NCBI RefSeq assembly: GCF_900188345.1 | Contig: NZ_FZOD01000082.1 | Location: 1 to 39,714 of the forward strand | DNA length: 39,714 bases | Reading direction: 5' to 3' | Source of the DNA: Streptosporangium subroseum | GTDB taxonomy: Bacteria; Actinomycetota; Actinomycetes; Streptosporangiales; Streptosporangiaceae | Shown here: one piece after another, positions 33,469 to 39,714 of the stretch | Position numbering within the stretch: the first letter of the stretch is position 1 | How the letters are laid out: every line of letters starts with the position of its first letter | Made by a program: the position numbers and the translations under genes | Notes under the pieces: model-generated | What the model saw: only the letters and a program-made list of their open reading frames with translations | Database searches by the model: none | Told to the model about the DNA's origin: nothing

Positions 33469-33499
33469 CTGACCGCCCGATTACTCTGCGCGCTAGCCT
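33469..33499 (+). promoter_or_regulatory. Tentative promoter for the sulfotransferase operon
   Basis: CTGACC (33469-33474), 19 bp, TAGCCT (33494-33499). Both boxes are partial matches; it is the best candidate between the repeats and the start codon. Confidence 0.25.
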
Positions 33500-33531
33500 C
33501 GGCACGTTCCGTATCCATCGGGTAAGGATTC

Positions 33532-34512
33532 GTGCCTGTGTCTGATAGTCCATCCCCTGCGCGGGTGGTTTTCCTGGGCGGCCTTGGCCGTAGCGGGACC
33601 ACTTTGCTGGAGCGTCTCCTCGGCGAGGTCCCCGGCATCGCGCCGCTCGGTGAGGTCGTCCACCTCTGGGCCAGGAGCGTGCTGGCGGACGAGGCGTGCG
33701 GGTGTCGCGAGCTGTTTGCCGCCTGCCCCTTCTGGTGCAAGGTCGGCGAGCGCGCGTTCGGCGGATGGTCCGAGGAGCAGGCTCGCCGGATGCTCACGCT
33801 CAGGTCCCGGGTGGACCGCACCCGGCGCATCCCCGTTCTGGCCCGGCTCCTCGCCGAGAAGCAGGCGGTGGCCGGCTGGTGGCCGGCGCTCGGCACCGTC
33901 GAGCTGGACGAATACGTCGCCACCTACCGCAGCCTGTACGACGCGGCGGGAGAGATCGCTGACTGCCCGGTCGTGGTCGATTCCAGCAAGCATGCCTCTC
34001 TGGCCTTCTGCCTCGCGGTGGCCGGAGTCGATGTCCACGTCGTTCACGTGGTCCGTGACCCCCGAGCGGTCGCGCACTCCTGGCACAGGCGGGTGGAGCG
34101 CCCCGAGGACGGGCGTCCGATGGCCTCCTGGTCTCCGGCTCGCACCTCGCTGCACTGGCTGACCGAGAACCTCAGCCTCGAACTCCTGGCCCGTAGTGGC
34201 GTCCCGGTCACCCGAGTCCGCTACGAGGACCTGCTCGAAGCACCCGCCAACACGCTCAGGCGGCTGACCGCCAGGATCGGTCTCCCTCCCCGCCTGGGCT
34301 TTCTCGCGGACGGTGAGGCCAAGCTCTCGACGGCCCACACGGCCTCTGGCAACCCAATGCGTTTCACGGTCGGCCGAATCCAGCTGACCAGGGACGACGG
34401 CTGGCGCACCGCCGCACCGTCCCGACACCGGCACCTGGTCACCGCACTGACCTGGCCGCTCATGATCAAGTACGGCTATCGCCGTGCCCTGCAAGGAGAG
34501 ATCCGTGTCTGA
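33532..34512 (+). CDS. PAPS-dependent sulfotransferase
   Basis: A 326-residue cytoplasmic or peripheral protein of the sulfotransferase fold. The 5'-phosphosulfate loop is VVFLGGLGRSGTTLLERLL (about residues 10-28), and the 3'-phosphate motif is HVVRDPRAVAHSWHRRV near 172, preceded by VVVDSSKHASL. It should move sulfate from PAPS to a sugar or lipid hydroxyl; the acceptor is unknown. The start is GTG 33532 (AAGGA close by) or GTG 33538. The cysDN genes upstream supply the precursor of its donor, and two glycosyltransferase genes follow at once, so the growing glycan is the likely acceptor. Confidence 0.87.
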   Translation: MPVSDSPSPARVVFLGGLGRSGTTLLERLLGEVPGIAPLGEVVHLWARSVLADEACGCRELFAACPFWCKVGERAFGGWSEEQARRMLTLRSRVDRTRRIPVLARLLAEKQAVAGWWPALGTVELDEYVATYRSLYDAAGEIADCPVVVDSSKHASLAFCLAVAGVDVHVVHVVRDPRAVAHSWHRRVERPEDGRPMASWSPARTSLHWLTENLSLELLARSGVPVTRVRYEDLLEAPANTLRRLTARIGLPPRLGFLADGEAKLSTAHTASGNPMRFTVGRIQLTRDDGWRTAAPSRHRHLVTALTWPLMIKYGYRRALQGEIRV

Positions 34513-34526
34513 CCGTTCCGTGTTTC

Positions 34527-34551
34527 CCTCCCGCCCCGAAGGACGGGGCAT
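34527..34551 (+). repeat. Hairpin element, copy A
   Basis: CCTCCCGCCCCGAAGGACGG and following bases; stem GCCCCG, loop AAGGA, stem CGGGGC (34533-34549). A near copy (22 of 25 aligned positions by eye) lies inverted at 36779-36804. Similar hairpins are known from ends of IS200/IS605-type elements, but no transposase is present. Confidence 0.5.
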
Positions 34552-34569
34552 CCACGCCGGAGGTGTCCG

Positions 34570-35511
34570 GTGAATCCATCTGTGGGTGTGGTGATTCCCA
34601 CCCGCGGGCATCGGCCTGACACCCTGCGCTCGGCCGCGCTCGCCGTACTCGGCCAGGACTACCCCGGCACCGTCGAGGTCGTCATCGTCGTGGACCGTGG
34701 CGACCCGATCCAGGTCACCGACCAGATGGCCGACCTCATGTCCGGCCAGGCCCTGACGGCCGGGCGGGAGCAGCCGTTCTCGCGAAGCGCGTGGGTGATG
34801 GCCAACCGGCTCAGTCCCGGTCTGCCCGGGACGCGCAACACGGGCATCGCGGCGCTCGGCACCGATCTGGTGGCCTTCTGCGACGACGATGACCAGTGGC
34901 TGCCCGGCAAGATCAGCGCCCAGGTCGCCGCGTTGGAGGCGGAGCCGGACGCGGAGTTCTCCAGCTGCGCCATCGAGGTCGAGTACGGCTCGCGCCGCGT
35001 TCCCCGCCTGGCGGGGACCCACCTGATCACCCGTCAGCACCTGGTGCGCTCGCGCATGGCGATGGTGCACTCCTCGACGTTCCTGTTCCGGCGCGGCGCG
35101 CTCTGGGTGGACGAAAGCGCCCCCAACGGCCAGAACGAGGACTGGGATCTGGCATTGCGCGCCGCTGCCCGCCACCCGATCGTGCATGTGGACCGTCCCC
35201 TGGTGCGTGTGCGCTGGGGCGGCTCCGCCTACGTGGCCCGCTGGGCCGACCGAATCGCCGGGCTGCAGTGGATGCTGGCCCGACACCCTGATCTGGCCGT
35301 GGATCCGCGCGGCGCGGCGCGGATCTACGGTCAGCTTGCCTTCCATCACGCCGCTCTCGGCCAGCGGTGGGAGGCAGGCCGCTGGGCCTGGCGAGCCTTC
35401 GCGGCTCGCCGTGGCGAACCCCGCGCACCCATCGCGCTCGCTGTGGCGACGGGCCTTGTCTCGGCTCGGGCCATGCTCGGTCTCCTTCACCACCGAGGGC
35501 ACGGCATCTGA
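34570..35511 (+). CDS. Family 2 glycosyltransferase
   Basis: A 313-residue GT-A enzyme without clear membrane segments. It begins VGVVIPTRGHRPDTLRSAAL, has the GTRNTGIAALGTDLVAF motif near 93 and the metal-binding FCDDDDQWLPGK near 108; NGQNEDWDLALRAA near 190 contains the ED motif that often holds the catalytic base. It probably adds one sugar to the lipid-linked glycan at the cytoplasmic face. GTG 34570 has GGAGG eight bases upstream. It stops in TGATG shared with the WecG/TagA gene. The donor sugar cannot be predicted. Confidence 0.9.
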   Translation: MNPSVGVVIPTRGHRPDTLRSAALAVLGQDYPGTVEVVIVVDRGDPIQVTDQMADLMSGQALTAGREQPFSRSAWVMANRLSPGLPGTRNTGIAALGTDLVAFCDDDDQWLPGKISAQVAALEAEPDAEFSSCAIEVEYGSRRVPRLAGTHLITRQHLVRSRMAMVHSSTFLFRRGALWVDESAPNGQNEDWDLALRAAARHPIVHVDRPLVRVRWGGSAYVARWADRIAGLQWMLARHPDLAVDPRGAARIYGQLAFHHAALGQRWEAGRWAWRAFAARRGEPRAPIALAVATGLVSARAMLGLLHHRGHGI

Positions 35512-36689
35512 TGCCGCCCACCACAGGTCACAGGCCTGCCGCCACCGGCTATGACGCGGTGTTGTCCAGGGATGACTCCGCGCCTTTTGGTCGCGATGCG
35601 ACGTTGTCCGCTCAGGGATCCGCGCCTTTCGGCTATGACGCGGTGTTCTCCGGGGATGACTCCGCGCCTTTTGGTCGCGATGCGATGTTGTCCGGTCAAG
35701 GTTCCGAGCCTTTCGGTCGCGATGCGATGCTGTCCGGTCGGGACTCCGAGCCTTTCGACCAGGACGCGATGTTGTCCGGACGCGGTGCAAGAGCCACCGG
35801 CCAGCATCCTCAGATACCCGGTCTGTCCACCGTCGCTGGACAGACCGGGGCACCGATCGCGAGGCAGAGGACGGCGCCCGCCGTTCCTCGCCAGCGGCCG
35901 CGGCCCGACAAGGCCACCCGCAGGCGACTGCGCAAGCGCGTGCACGTGGCGGGCATCGGGCTCGACCCGATGACCGAGAGCGACGTGGTCGACCACGTGA
36001 TCGCCGCGTTGAAGCGCGGTGAGGGTGGCCACATCGTCACACCGAATGTGGACATCAGCCGGATCGTCGCCCGTGATCCGGAGGCTCGTCGGCTCGTCGA
36101 AGACGCCGATCTGGCGGTGGCGGACGGCATGCCGCTGGTGTGGGCGGCGAAGTTGCTCGGCACCCCGGTCCCGGGCCGGATCACCGGCGCCGACCTGATC
36201 TGGTCTCTGTCGGAGGCCGCCGCCTTCTACCGCTATCCGGTCTACCTGCTGGGAGGTCCGCCGGGTGTGGCCGCTCAGGCGGCGTGCAACCTGATCGGCC
36301 GCTATCCGGGACTGGTCGTCGCGGGGGTCGATGCCCCGACGCTCGGCTTCGAGGATGTTCCCGAGAGCTACGCCAGGGTGAGAGACGACGTGATCGCGAC
36401 CGGGCCTCGGTTGGTCTTCGTCGGGCTCGGCTTTCCCAAGCAGGACCGGCTCATCGCGGCGCTCCGCGAGGACCTGCCCGGCACCTGGTTCGTCGGCTGC
36501 GGCTCGGCGATAGCCTTCGCTGCGGGCACCGTCCAGCGGGCCCCGGTCTGGGCGCAGCGCAGCGGCCTGGAGTGGCTCTTCCGCCTGCTCAGCGAGCCCG
36601 GCAGGCTGGCCCGCCGTTACCTGATGGATGACCTGCCGTACGCACTCCGTCTGCTCACCGTCTCCCTGGTCCGGGGCCTCTTTTCCTGA
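35511..36689 (+). CDS. WecG/TagA family glycosyltransferase with repetitive N-terminal extension
   Basis: A 392-residue GT26 enzyme. The catalytic domain runs from about residue 145 (RVHVAGIGLDPMTESDVVDH) through TPNVDISRI near 180, ADGMPLVWAAKLLG near 203, ITGADLIW near 223, GLGFPKQDR near 305 and the C-terminal RAPVWAQRSGLEWL region. The family adds N-acetylmannosamine(uronate) or other sugars to polyprenyl-linked GlcNAc. Before it lies an unusual extension of about 140 residues, whose first part (residues 13-96) is six tandem 14-residue units of the form G(Y/R)DA-x-x-S-x-x-x-S(A/E)PF. The start ATG 35511 overlaps the preceding stop. Family members lack this extension, normally near 250 residues. 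Confidence 0.9.
   Translation: MPPTTGHRPAATGYDAVLSRDDSAPFGRDATLSAQGSAPFGYDAVFSGDDSAPFGRDAMLSGQGSEPFGRDAMLSGRDSEPFDQDAMLSGRGARATGQHPQIPGLSTVAGQTGAPIARQRTAPAVPRQRPRPDKATRRRLRKRVHVAGIGLDPMTESDVVDHVIAALKRGEGGHIVTPNVDISRIVARDPEARRLVEDADLAVADGMPLVWAAKLLGTPVPGRITGADLIWSLSEAAAFYRYPVYLLGGPPGVAAQAACNLIGRYPGLVVAGVDAPTLGFEDVPESYARVRDDVIATGPRLVFVGLGFPKQDRLIAALREDLPGTWFVGCGSAIAFAAGTVQRAPVWAQRSGLEWLFRLLSEPGRLARRYLMDDLPYALRLLTVSLVRGLFS
35547..35798 (+). repeat. Six 42-bp in-frame units in the WecG/TagA gene
   Basis: Units begin at 35547, 35589, 35631, 35673, 35715 and 35757. Units 1 and 3 are of a GYDAV type, 2, 4 and 5 of a GRDA(T/M) type, 6 more divergent (DQDAM). Units 1 and 3 are nearly identical in DNA, which suggests an 84-bp higher-order step. 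Confidence 0.85.
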
Positions 36690-36778
36690 AAGTCCCGCGA
36701 GAAGCTTCCCGCTCTCCTGAAAGCATCCGCGTCATCGACTTTCGTCGCTGGACATTCTGCCCGGACAACTTAGGGCGA

Positions 36779-36804
36779 ATGTTCCCGTCCTTCGGGTCGG
36801 GAGG
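36779..36804 (-). repeat. Hairpin element, copy B, inverted
   Basis: Read on the minus strand it gives CCTCCCGACCCGAAGGACGG and more, matching copy A at 34527-34551. The stem is shorter (CCCG/CGGG) because of substitutions. Confidence 0.45.
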
Positions 36805-36822
36805 AGGCACTTCTTGTGTTTT

Positions 36823-36900
36823 CTCGTGGTGCGCGGGTGGGGCTCAGCCTCGTGGTGCGCGGGTGGGGCTCAGCCTCGTGGTGCGCGGGTGGGGCTCAGC
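36823..36900. repeat. Three perfect 26-bp tandem repeats
   Basis: Units at 36823-36848, 36849-36874 and 36875-36900 are identical; each begins CTCGTGGTGCGCGGGTGG. No difference between copies points to recent expansion. Non-coding, and 26 is not a multiple of three. Confidence 0.9.
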
Positions 36901-37004
36901 AGGGTTGGGGTGTTCCGCGATGGGCCACGTGGGATGTGTGTGTTTGAGCGCGGCGGAGCGTGCCGCGTCTGCGCGGGGAGGCTTCGGGGTTGCCCGGGCC
37001 GGTG

Positions 37005-37058
37005 AACCGCGAACCGCCGGCACCCGGCCTTTCAACCGGGTGCCGGCGGTTCGCGGTT
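37005..37058. terminator. 23-bp perfect stem-loop between convergent operons
   Basis: Left arm 37005-37027 (AACCGCGAACCGCCGG...) is exactly complementary to right arm 37036-37058, with an 8-base loop CCTTTCAA. TTTTC overlaps its right end (37057-37061). It probably stops transcription from the WecG/TagA side and perhaps from the sulfotransferase side too. Confidence 0.75.
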
Positions 37059-37234
37059 TTCAAAGCGGGGGCGTCACCTCAAGGGGCTTGGCCACCGCGA
37101 TCGCACCTCGGGAGCAGGGGCGTGAAAATCGCCCGGTGCCTGAGCAGGTCTTTCCTTGCTCGGGGCAGGCCGGTGTTCTGGTCAGGGTTTCGGTCGTCCC
37201 GGGGCGAGCGCCGGTTCTCCGAGCCGGCCTTCCT

Positions 37235-38161
37235 TCATTCCGGGGCGAAGGCCAGCTCCCTGACCCGGTGGATCTCCTCCGGGCTCAGCCGGGTGGCGGC
37301 CGTGGCGAGGGCGCGGCGGGAGTCCATCGGCTGGTATGCCGTGCGGGACAGACCGCTCCACGCGAAGCCACCCGTGCGCCCCGTGCGGCCGGTGCCGTCG
37401 GTGGTGGCCGTACATGCGCGCATGACGCGTTCCTCGGCTCGGGCGGACCAGGTCAGGTCCGACCATTCGTACAGACGGCGGAAGCCCGCCCGTGGATCGG
37501 CGGCCAGATGCTCGTAGTCGGCCAGCAGGACCCCGGGACACCGGGCCGCCAGGCTGATGGCGGTGGTTCTGGCCGCCCGCCAGAGGGCGACGGCCTTGGC
37601 GAGGCGATCCTGTGAGCCGACCAGGAGGCGTAACGCGGAAAGGTGCGGATGGTCGCGGACCAGTAGCGGCTGTTCGAGCAGCTCATGGAAGTAGACCGTC
37701 CAGCCGAGCCGCTGCCAGCTGCCGACGAACGACACGGGATCGCGCAGCAGGATGATCACTCGGCAGCCCAGCCGCTCGGCGAACCACCCGGCGGAGAAGA
37801 GCGCGAACGGATCGTCCAGCAACGCCCGGCGCCCGCCCAGCCGTCCCAGCGTGAACGATGCGCCGTACCTGACCATCCTCGCCAGGTCGTACGGTGAACG
37901 GTTGCGGCGCAGCTCGGCCAGGAACCCGTAGCGCAGCGCGACGGTGGAGGCGAAGGCGGGCAGCCAGGAATCCTCGTTGTCCGGGCAGATGTACTGGAAA
38001 CGGTGGGTGACGGTGGCGTTGAGGACACCGGGGGAATGGCCCGGCGGGTGCTCGGGGTTGAGCGGCTCGTTCACGTAGACCAGCTCGCCGCTCGCCGCGA
38101 GCATCTTGCCCGTCCAGCTCGTCCCGCTCCTCGGCAACCCGGTCACCAGCACGGGGGTCAT
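37235..38161 (-). CDS. PAPS-dependent sulfotransferase
   Basis: A 308-residue protein of the sulfotransferase fold, distinct from the one at 33532. It starts MTPVLVTGLPRSGTSWTGKM, the 5'-phosphosulfate loop, and has VIILLRDPVSFVGSWQRLGW near residue 142 as the 3'-phosphate site. VYVNEPLNP after the first motif resembles bacterial glycan sulfotransferases. ATG 38161 overlaps the flippase stop as ATGA, so sulfation and lipid-linked glycan export are coupled on this strand. The acceptor is unknown. Confidence 0.87.
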   Translation of the reverse strand: MTPVLVTGLPRSGTSWTGKMLAASGELVYVNEPLNPEHPPGHSPGVLNATVTHRFQYICPDNEDSWLPAFASTVALRYGFLAELRRNRSPYDLARMVRYGASFTLGRLGGRRALLDDPFALFSAGWFAERLGCRVIILLRDPVSFVGSWQRLGWTVYFHELLEQPLLVRDHPHLSALRLLVGSQDRLAKAVALWRAARTTAISLAARCPGVLLADYEHLAADPRAGFRRLYEWSDLTWSARAEERVMRACTATTDGTGRTGRTGGFAWSGLSRTAYQPMDSRRALATAATRLSPEEIHRVRELAFAPE

Positions 38162-39618
38162 GATGCCCGCCACGGCTTCAGCGCGGCCAGGCTGTGGACA
38201 CCGAAGGGGCGCAGGCCGTACAGGCGGTGGATCCGCCAGAGCGGGAGCAGATTTTTGACCACCATGCCTCCAGCCCAGCCGAGAGCGGCGCCCAGCGCGC
38301 CGAAGCCGGGAATCAGCAGCACGTCCAGCGCCACGGTCACCGCGATGGCGGCGACCAGGTTGGCCAGGCTGGAACCGGTGCGCCCCGCGGAGGTCAGCAC
38401 CACGTCGGCCATGCCGCAGGCGGTGGAGAGCATCATCGTCGCGGTCAGTACGAGCGCCACCGGAACACCGGAGGTGTAGCCGTCGCCGAAGACCGCGCCG
38501 AGCAACCACGGCGCGAGTACGGCGTAGCCAAGCCAGATCGGCCAGGTCATCAGGACGAGCCACATGGCGGTGGATTGGTACAGCTCGCGGGCGCGCGGCA
38601 GGTTGCCCTTGGCCAGGGCGCGCACCAGCCTTGGCTGTACGGCCTGAGCCAGAGCCTGGCCGGCGAGCTGACCCACGACCTTGAACCGGGTGGCGGCGGT
38701 GTAGACGGCGGCCTCGGCCGGCCCGGCGAGCATTGCCACGATCACGATGTCGAGCCGCTGGAATACCGCCTGGATCGCGGCGGCCAGCGACCGAGGCCAG
38801 GTGTGGCGCCACAGGTCGCGGGCGGTTCCCGGCAGATACGGTGTGTACGGCAGCCGCCGGTGCAGCCAGAGCGAGGCCAACAGCAGGACCGGCAGGGAGG
38901 GCAGCGCCCAGGCAGCGGCGAGCACCGGCACCGACCCCAGACCCGCCAGCAACGCGGTCCCGACCAGAACAAGCTGGGCGACCGGCTGGAACATGCCGTC
39001 CAGCAGCACGGTGGGCCGCATCGCGCCGAATCCGCGGGTCGCGCTCACCACGATGCCCGAGCACGTCACCACCGGCAGGGCCACGGCCAGCACGCGCAGC
39101 GCGGGGTCGGAGGCGTTGACGAAGACCGCCGCGCCGACGGCCAGCGAGAGCGTCGTGACCGGGACGAGGGCCGCGCGTACGTAACCGGAGGTGCAGCGGT
39201 AGCCGAACGGCCGCGACCGGACGATGAAGTAGATCAGCCCGTTGCCGGCGTCCATCCGGAGGATCGAGGCGACCATCATGCACAGGGCGGTCGCGGCGAA
39301 AAAGGCGCCCGCCGTCTCCTGGCCCGCTTCCCGGGTGACCAGCACGACCATCAGGAACTGCGCGACGGCACCGACCGCCGCCCCGGCCAGGCCGGCCAGC
39401 CCGCTCCGCGCCGTCCCGTTCAGTCTGGTCAGCCCGCCTCGCGCCGTCCCGTTCAGTCTGGTCAGCCCGCCTCGCGCCGTCCCGTTCAGTCTGGTCAGCC
39501 CGCCTCGCGCCGTCCCGTTCAGTCTGGACAGCCCGTCCCGTGCCGACCCGTTCAATCTGGACAGGCCGGACAGGCCTGCGGAGATCAGCGCCGCCAAGAC
39601 GGCACCGCGCCGAGCCAT
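38158..39618 (-). CDS. Wzx-like polysaccharide flippase (MOP superfamily) with N-terminal 11-residue repeats
   Basis: A 486-residue protein with about 12 to 14 hydrophobic helices from residue 65 on, of the Polysacc_synt/MATE-like MOP fold; LVTREAGQETAGAFFAATALCMM and FQRLDIVIVAMLAGPAEAAVY are typical. It should flip a lipid-linked oligosaccharide across the membrane. Residues 19-73 are five tandem units of GL(S/T)RLNG(S/T)AR(G/D/S), a basic amphipathic pattern placed before the first helix on the cytoplasmic side. ATG 39618 overlaps the 3' end of the preceding partial gene by 34 bp. It is coupled to a sulfotransferase downstream. Confidence 0.85.
   Translation of the reverse strand: MARRGAVLAALISAGLSGLSRLNGSARDGLSRLNGTARGGLTRLNGTARGGLTRLNGTARGGLTRLNGTARSGLAGLAGAAVGAVAQFLMVVLVTREAGQETAGAFFAATALCMMVASILRMDAGNGLIYFIVRSRPFGYRCTSGYVRAALVPVTTLSLAVGAAVFVNASDPALRVLAVALPVVTCSGIVVSATRGFGAMRPTVLLDGMFQPVAQLVLVGTALLAGLGSVPVLAAAWALPSLPVLLLASLWLHRRLPYTPYLPGTARDLWRHTWPRSLAAAIQAVFQRLDIVIVAMLAGPAEAAVYTAATRFKVVGQLAGQALAQAVQPRLVRALAKGNLPRARELYQSTAMWLVLMTWPIWLGYAVLAPWLLGAVFGDGYTSGVPVALVLTATMMLSTACGMADVVLTSAGRTGSSLANLVAAIAVTVALDVLLIPGFGALGAALGWAGGMVVKNLLPLWRIHRLYGLRPFGVHSLAALKPWRAS
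39398..39562 (-). repeat. Five 33-bp in-frame units in the flippase gene
   Basis: Units at 39398, 39431, 39464, 39497 and 39530, each coding eleven residues. Units at 39431 and 39464 are identical and 39497 nearly so; the outer ones have drifted. Confidence 0.9.
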
Positions 39619-39714
39619 GAGCTCAGAAGGGAGTCCTGGCCCTCGAAACGATCGGTCAGCTCGCGGCGGAGCGAGGCGGGCATCGGCGCGGGCCGGGACC
39701 GGACGTTGTGCGGC
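39585..39714 (-). CDS. C-terminal fragment of a probable third sulfotransferase
   Basis: The gene enters from the right edge on the minus strand; 42 codons are visible. The peptide contains PAPMPASLRRELTDRF and then SLLSSWLGAVPSWRR, ending at TGA 39587-39585. The pattern of a helix with LRRELTDRF followed by a short WLG-type end resembles the C-termini of heparan-sulfate-type sulfotransferases. It overlaps the flippase start by 34 bp in another frame, so the three minus-strand genes form one unit. The call rests only on this tail and on context. Confidence 0.5.
   Translation of the reverse strand, partial: PHNVRSRPAPMPASLRRELTDRFEGQDSLLSSWLGAVPSWRR

Larger units (their letters stand above)
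32823..33531. other. 709-bp gene-free, repeat-filled region between cysN and the sulfotransferase
   Basis: Contains four 66-68 bp units (32846 on), then an unremarkable stretch, then 17-bp tandem repeats to 33395, then about 135 bp of probable promoter for the sulfotransferase. Open frames exist on both strands only because of the repeat base bias, and none has a credible start or family match. Confidence 0.6.
36690..37234. other. 545-bp gene-free region between convergent glycan operons
   Basis: Holds the inverted hairpin copy B (36779), three perfect 26-bp repeats (36823) and a 23-bp-stem hairpin (37005). The remaining bases show no credible gene on either strand. Confidence 0.6.

Noticed and set aside
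33493..35853. 786-codon minus-strand frame across the sulfotransferase and GT2 genes
   Set aside because: It is the shadow of three well-supported plus-strand genes, with low-complexity Arg/Pro/His-rich translation and no recognisable domain.
34527..36804. A complete IS200/IS605 element
   Set aside because: No tnpA or tnpB lies between or beside the hairpin copies; only the hairpins resemble such ends.
36779..37615. 278-codon plus-strand frame starting in the gap after WecG/TagA
   Set aside because: It runs through perfect 26-bp repeats and a long stem-loop into the antisense of a real sulfotransferase; no ribosome-binding site or family match.
37235..39283. A single 682-codon sulfotransferase fusion
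   Set aside because: Only the last 308 codons form the sulfotransferase; the upstream part is the flippase in another frame, and the ATGA overlap marks the true start at 38161.

Overview
The window is GC-rich actinobacterial chromosome with tightly packed genes, GTG/TTG starts and many TGATG or ATGA stop/start overlaps. Gene content and order (pmt, metG, tatD, ksgA, ispE, an ABC-F gene, then tRNA-Gln, glmU, prs, rplY, pth) match a backbone known from Mycobacterium and Streptomyces. The -10 boxes of the TANNNT type placed directly before start codons, and the exopolysaccharide, sulfation and polyphosphate genes, fit a filamentous actinomycete. A Streptosporangiaceae-like origin (Streptosporangium, Nonomuraea and relatives) is my guess; the genus cannot be fixed from the sequence alone.

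Layout. 1-4.4 kb: the 3' part of a protein O-mannosyltransferase, a convergent polytopic GT-C-like glycosyltransferase with a repetitive tail, and a membrane-anchored family 2 glycosyltransferase. 4.4-14.7 kb: metG, tatD, rsmA/ksgA, ispE and an ABC-F ATPase. At the place where rpfB stands between tatD and ksgA in related genomes there is instead an oppositely oriented receptor Ser/Thr kinase coupled to a secreted FG-GAP propeller protein. 14.7-16.1 kb: a tamR-tam divergon with two operator-like palindromes. 16.2-20.8 kb: a polyphosphate/triphosphate group (CYTH-CHAD protein, Nudix-histidine phosphatase, ppk). 20.9-23.1 kb: a FasR-like TetR regulator with a very long charged helix and a delta-9 acyl-CoA desaturase behind two tandem TACG-N4-CGTA boxes. 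23.4-27.6 kb: tRNA-Gln, glmU, prs, rplY, pth. 27.8-28.4 kb: a DEDDh exonuclease.

28.4-39.7 kb looks like a sulfated surface-glycan locus. A polyprenyl-phosphate sugar transferase gene is translationally coupled to cysQ, followed by cysD and cysN. Then come a PAPS sulfotransferase, a GT2 glycosyltransferase coupled to a WecG/TagA glycosyltransferase and, convergent to these, a Wzx-like flippase coupled to a second sulfotransferase. The last 42 codons of what may be a third sulfotransferase run off the right edge. Together these could make a lipid-linked glycan (sugar transferase, GT2, GT26), supply the APS precursor of PAPS (CysDN), sulfate it (sulfotransferases), recycle PAP (CysQ) and flip the product (Wzx-like). 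No APS kinase, polymerase or export gene is in the window.

A second theme is tandem repetition. Three envelope-glycan proteins carry in-frame repeats (about 36-bp, 42-bp and 33-bp units), the TetR tail carries a 45-bp duplication, and nearly every gene-free gap is built of degenerate or perfect short tandem repeats (17, 26, 35, 66-68 bp).
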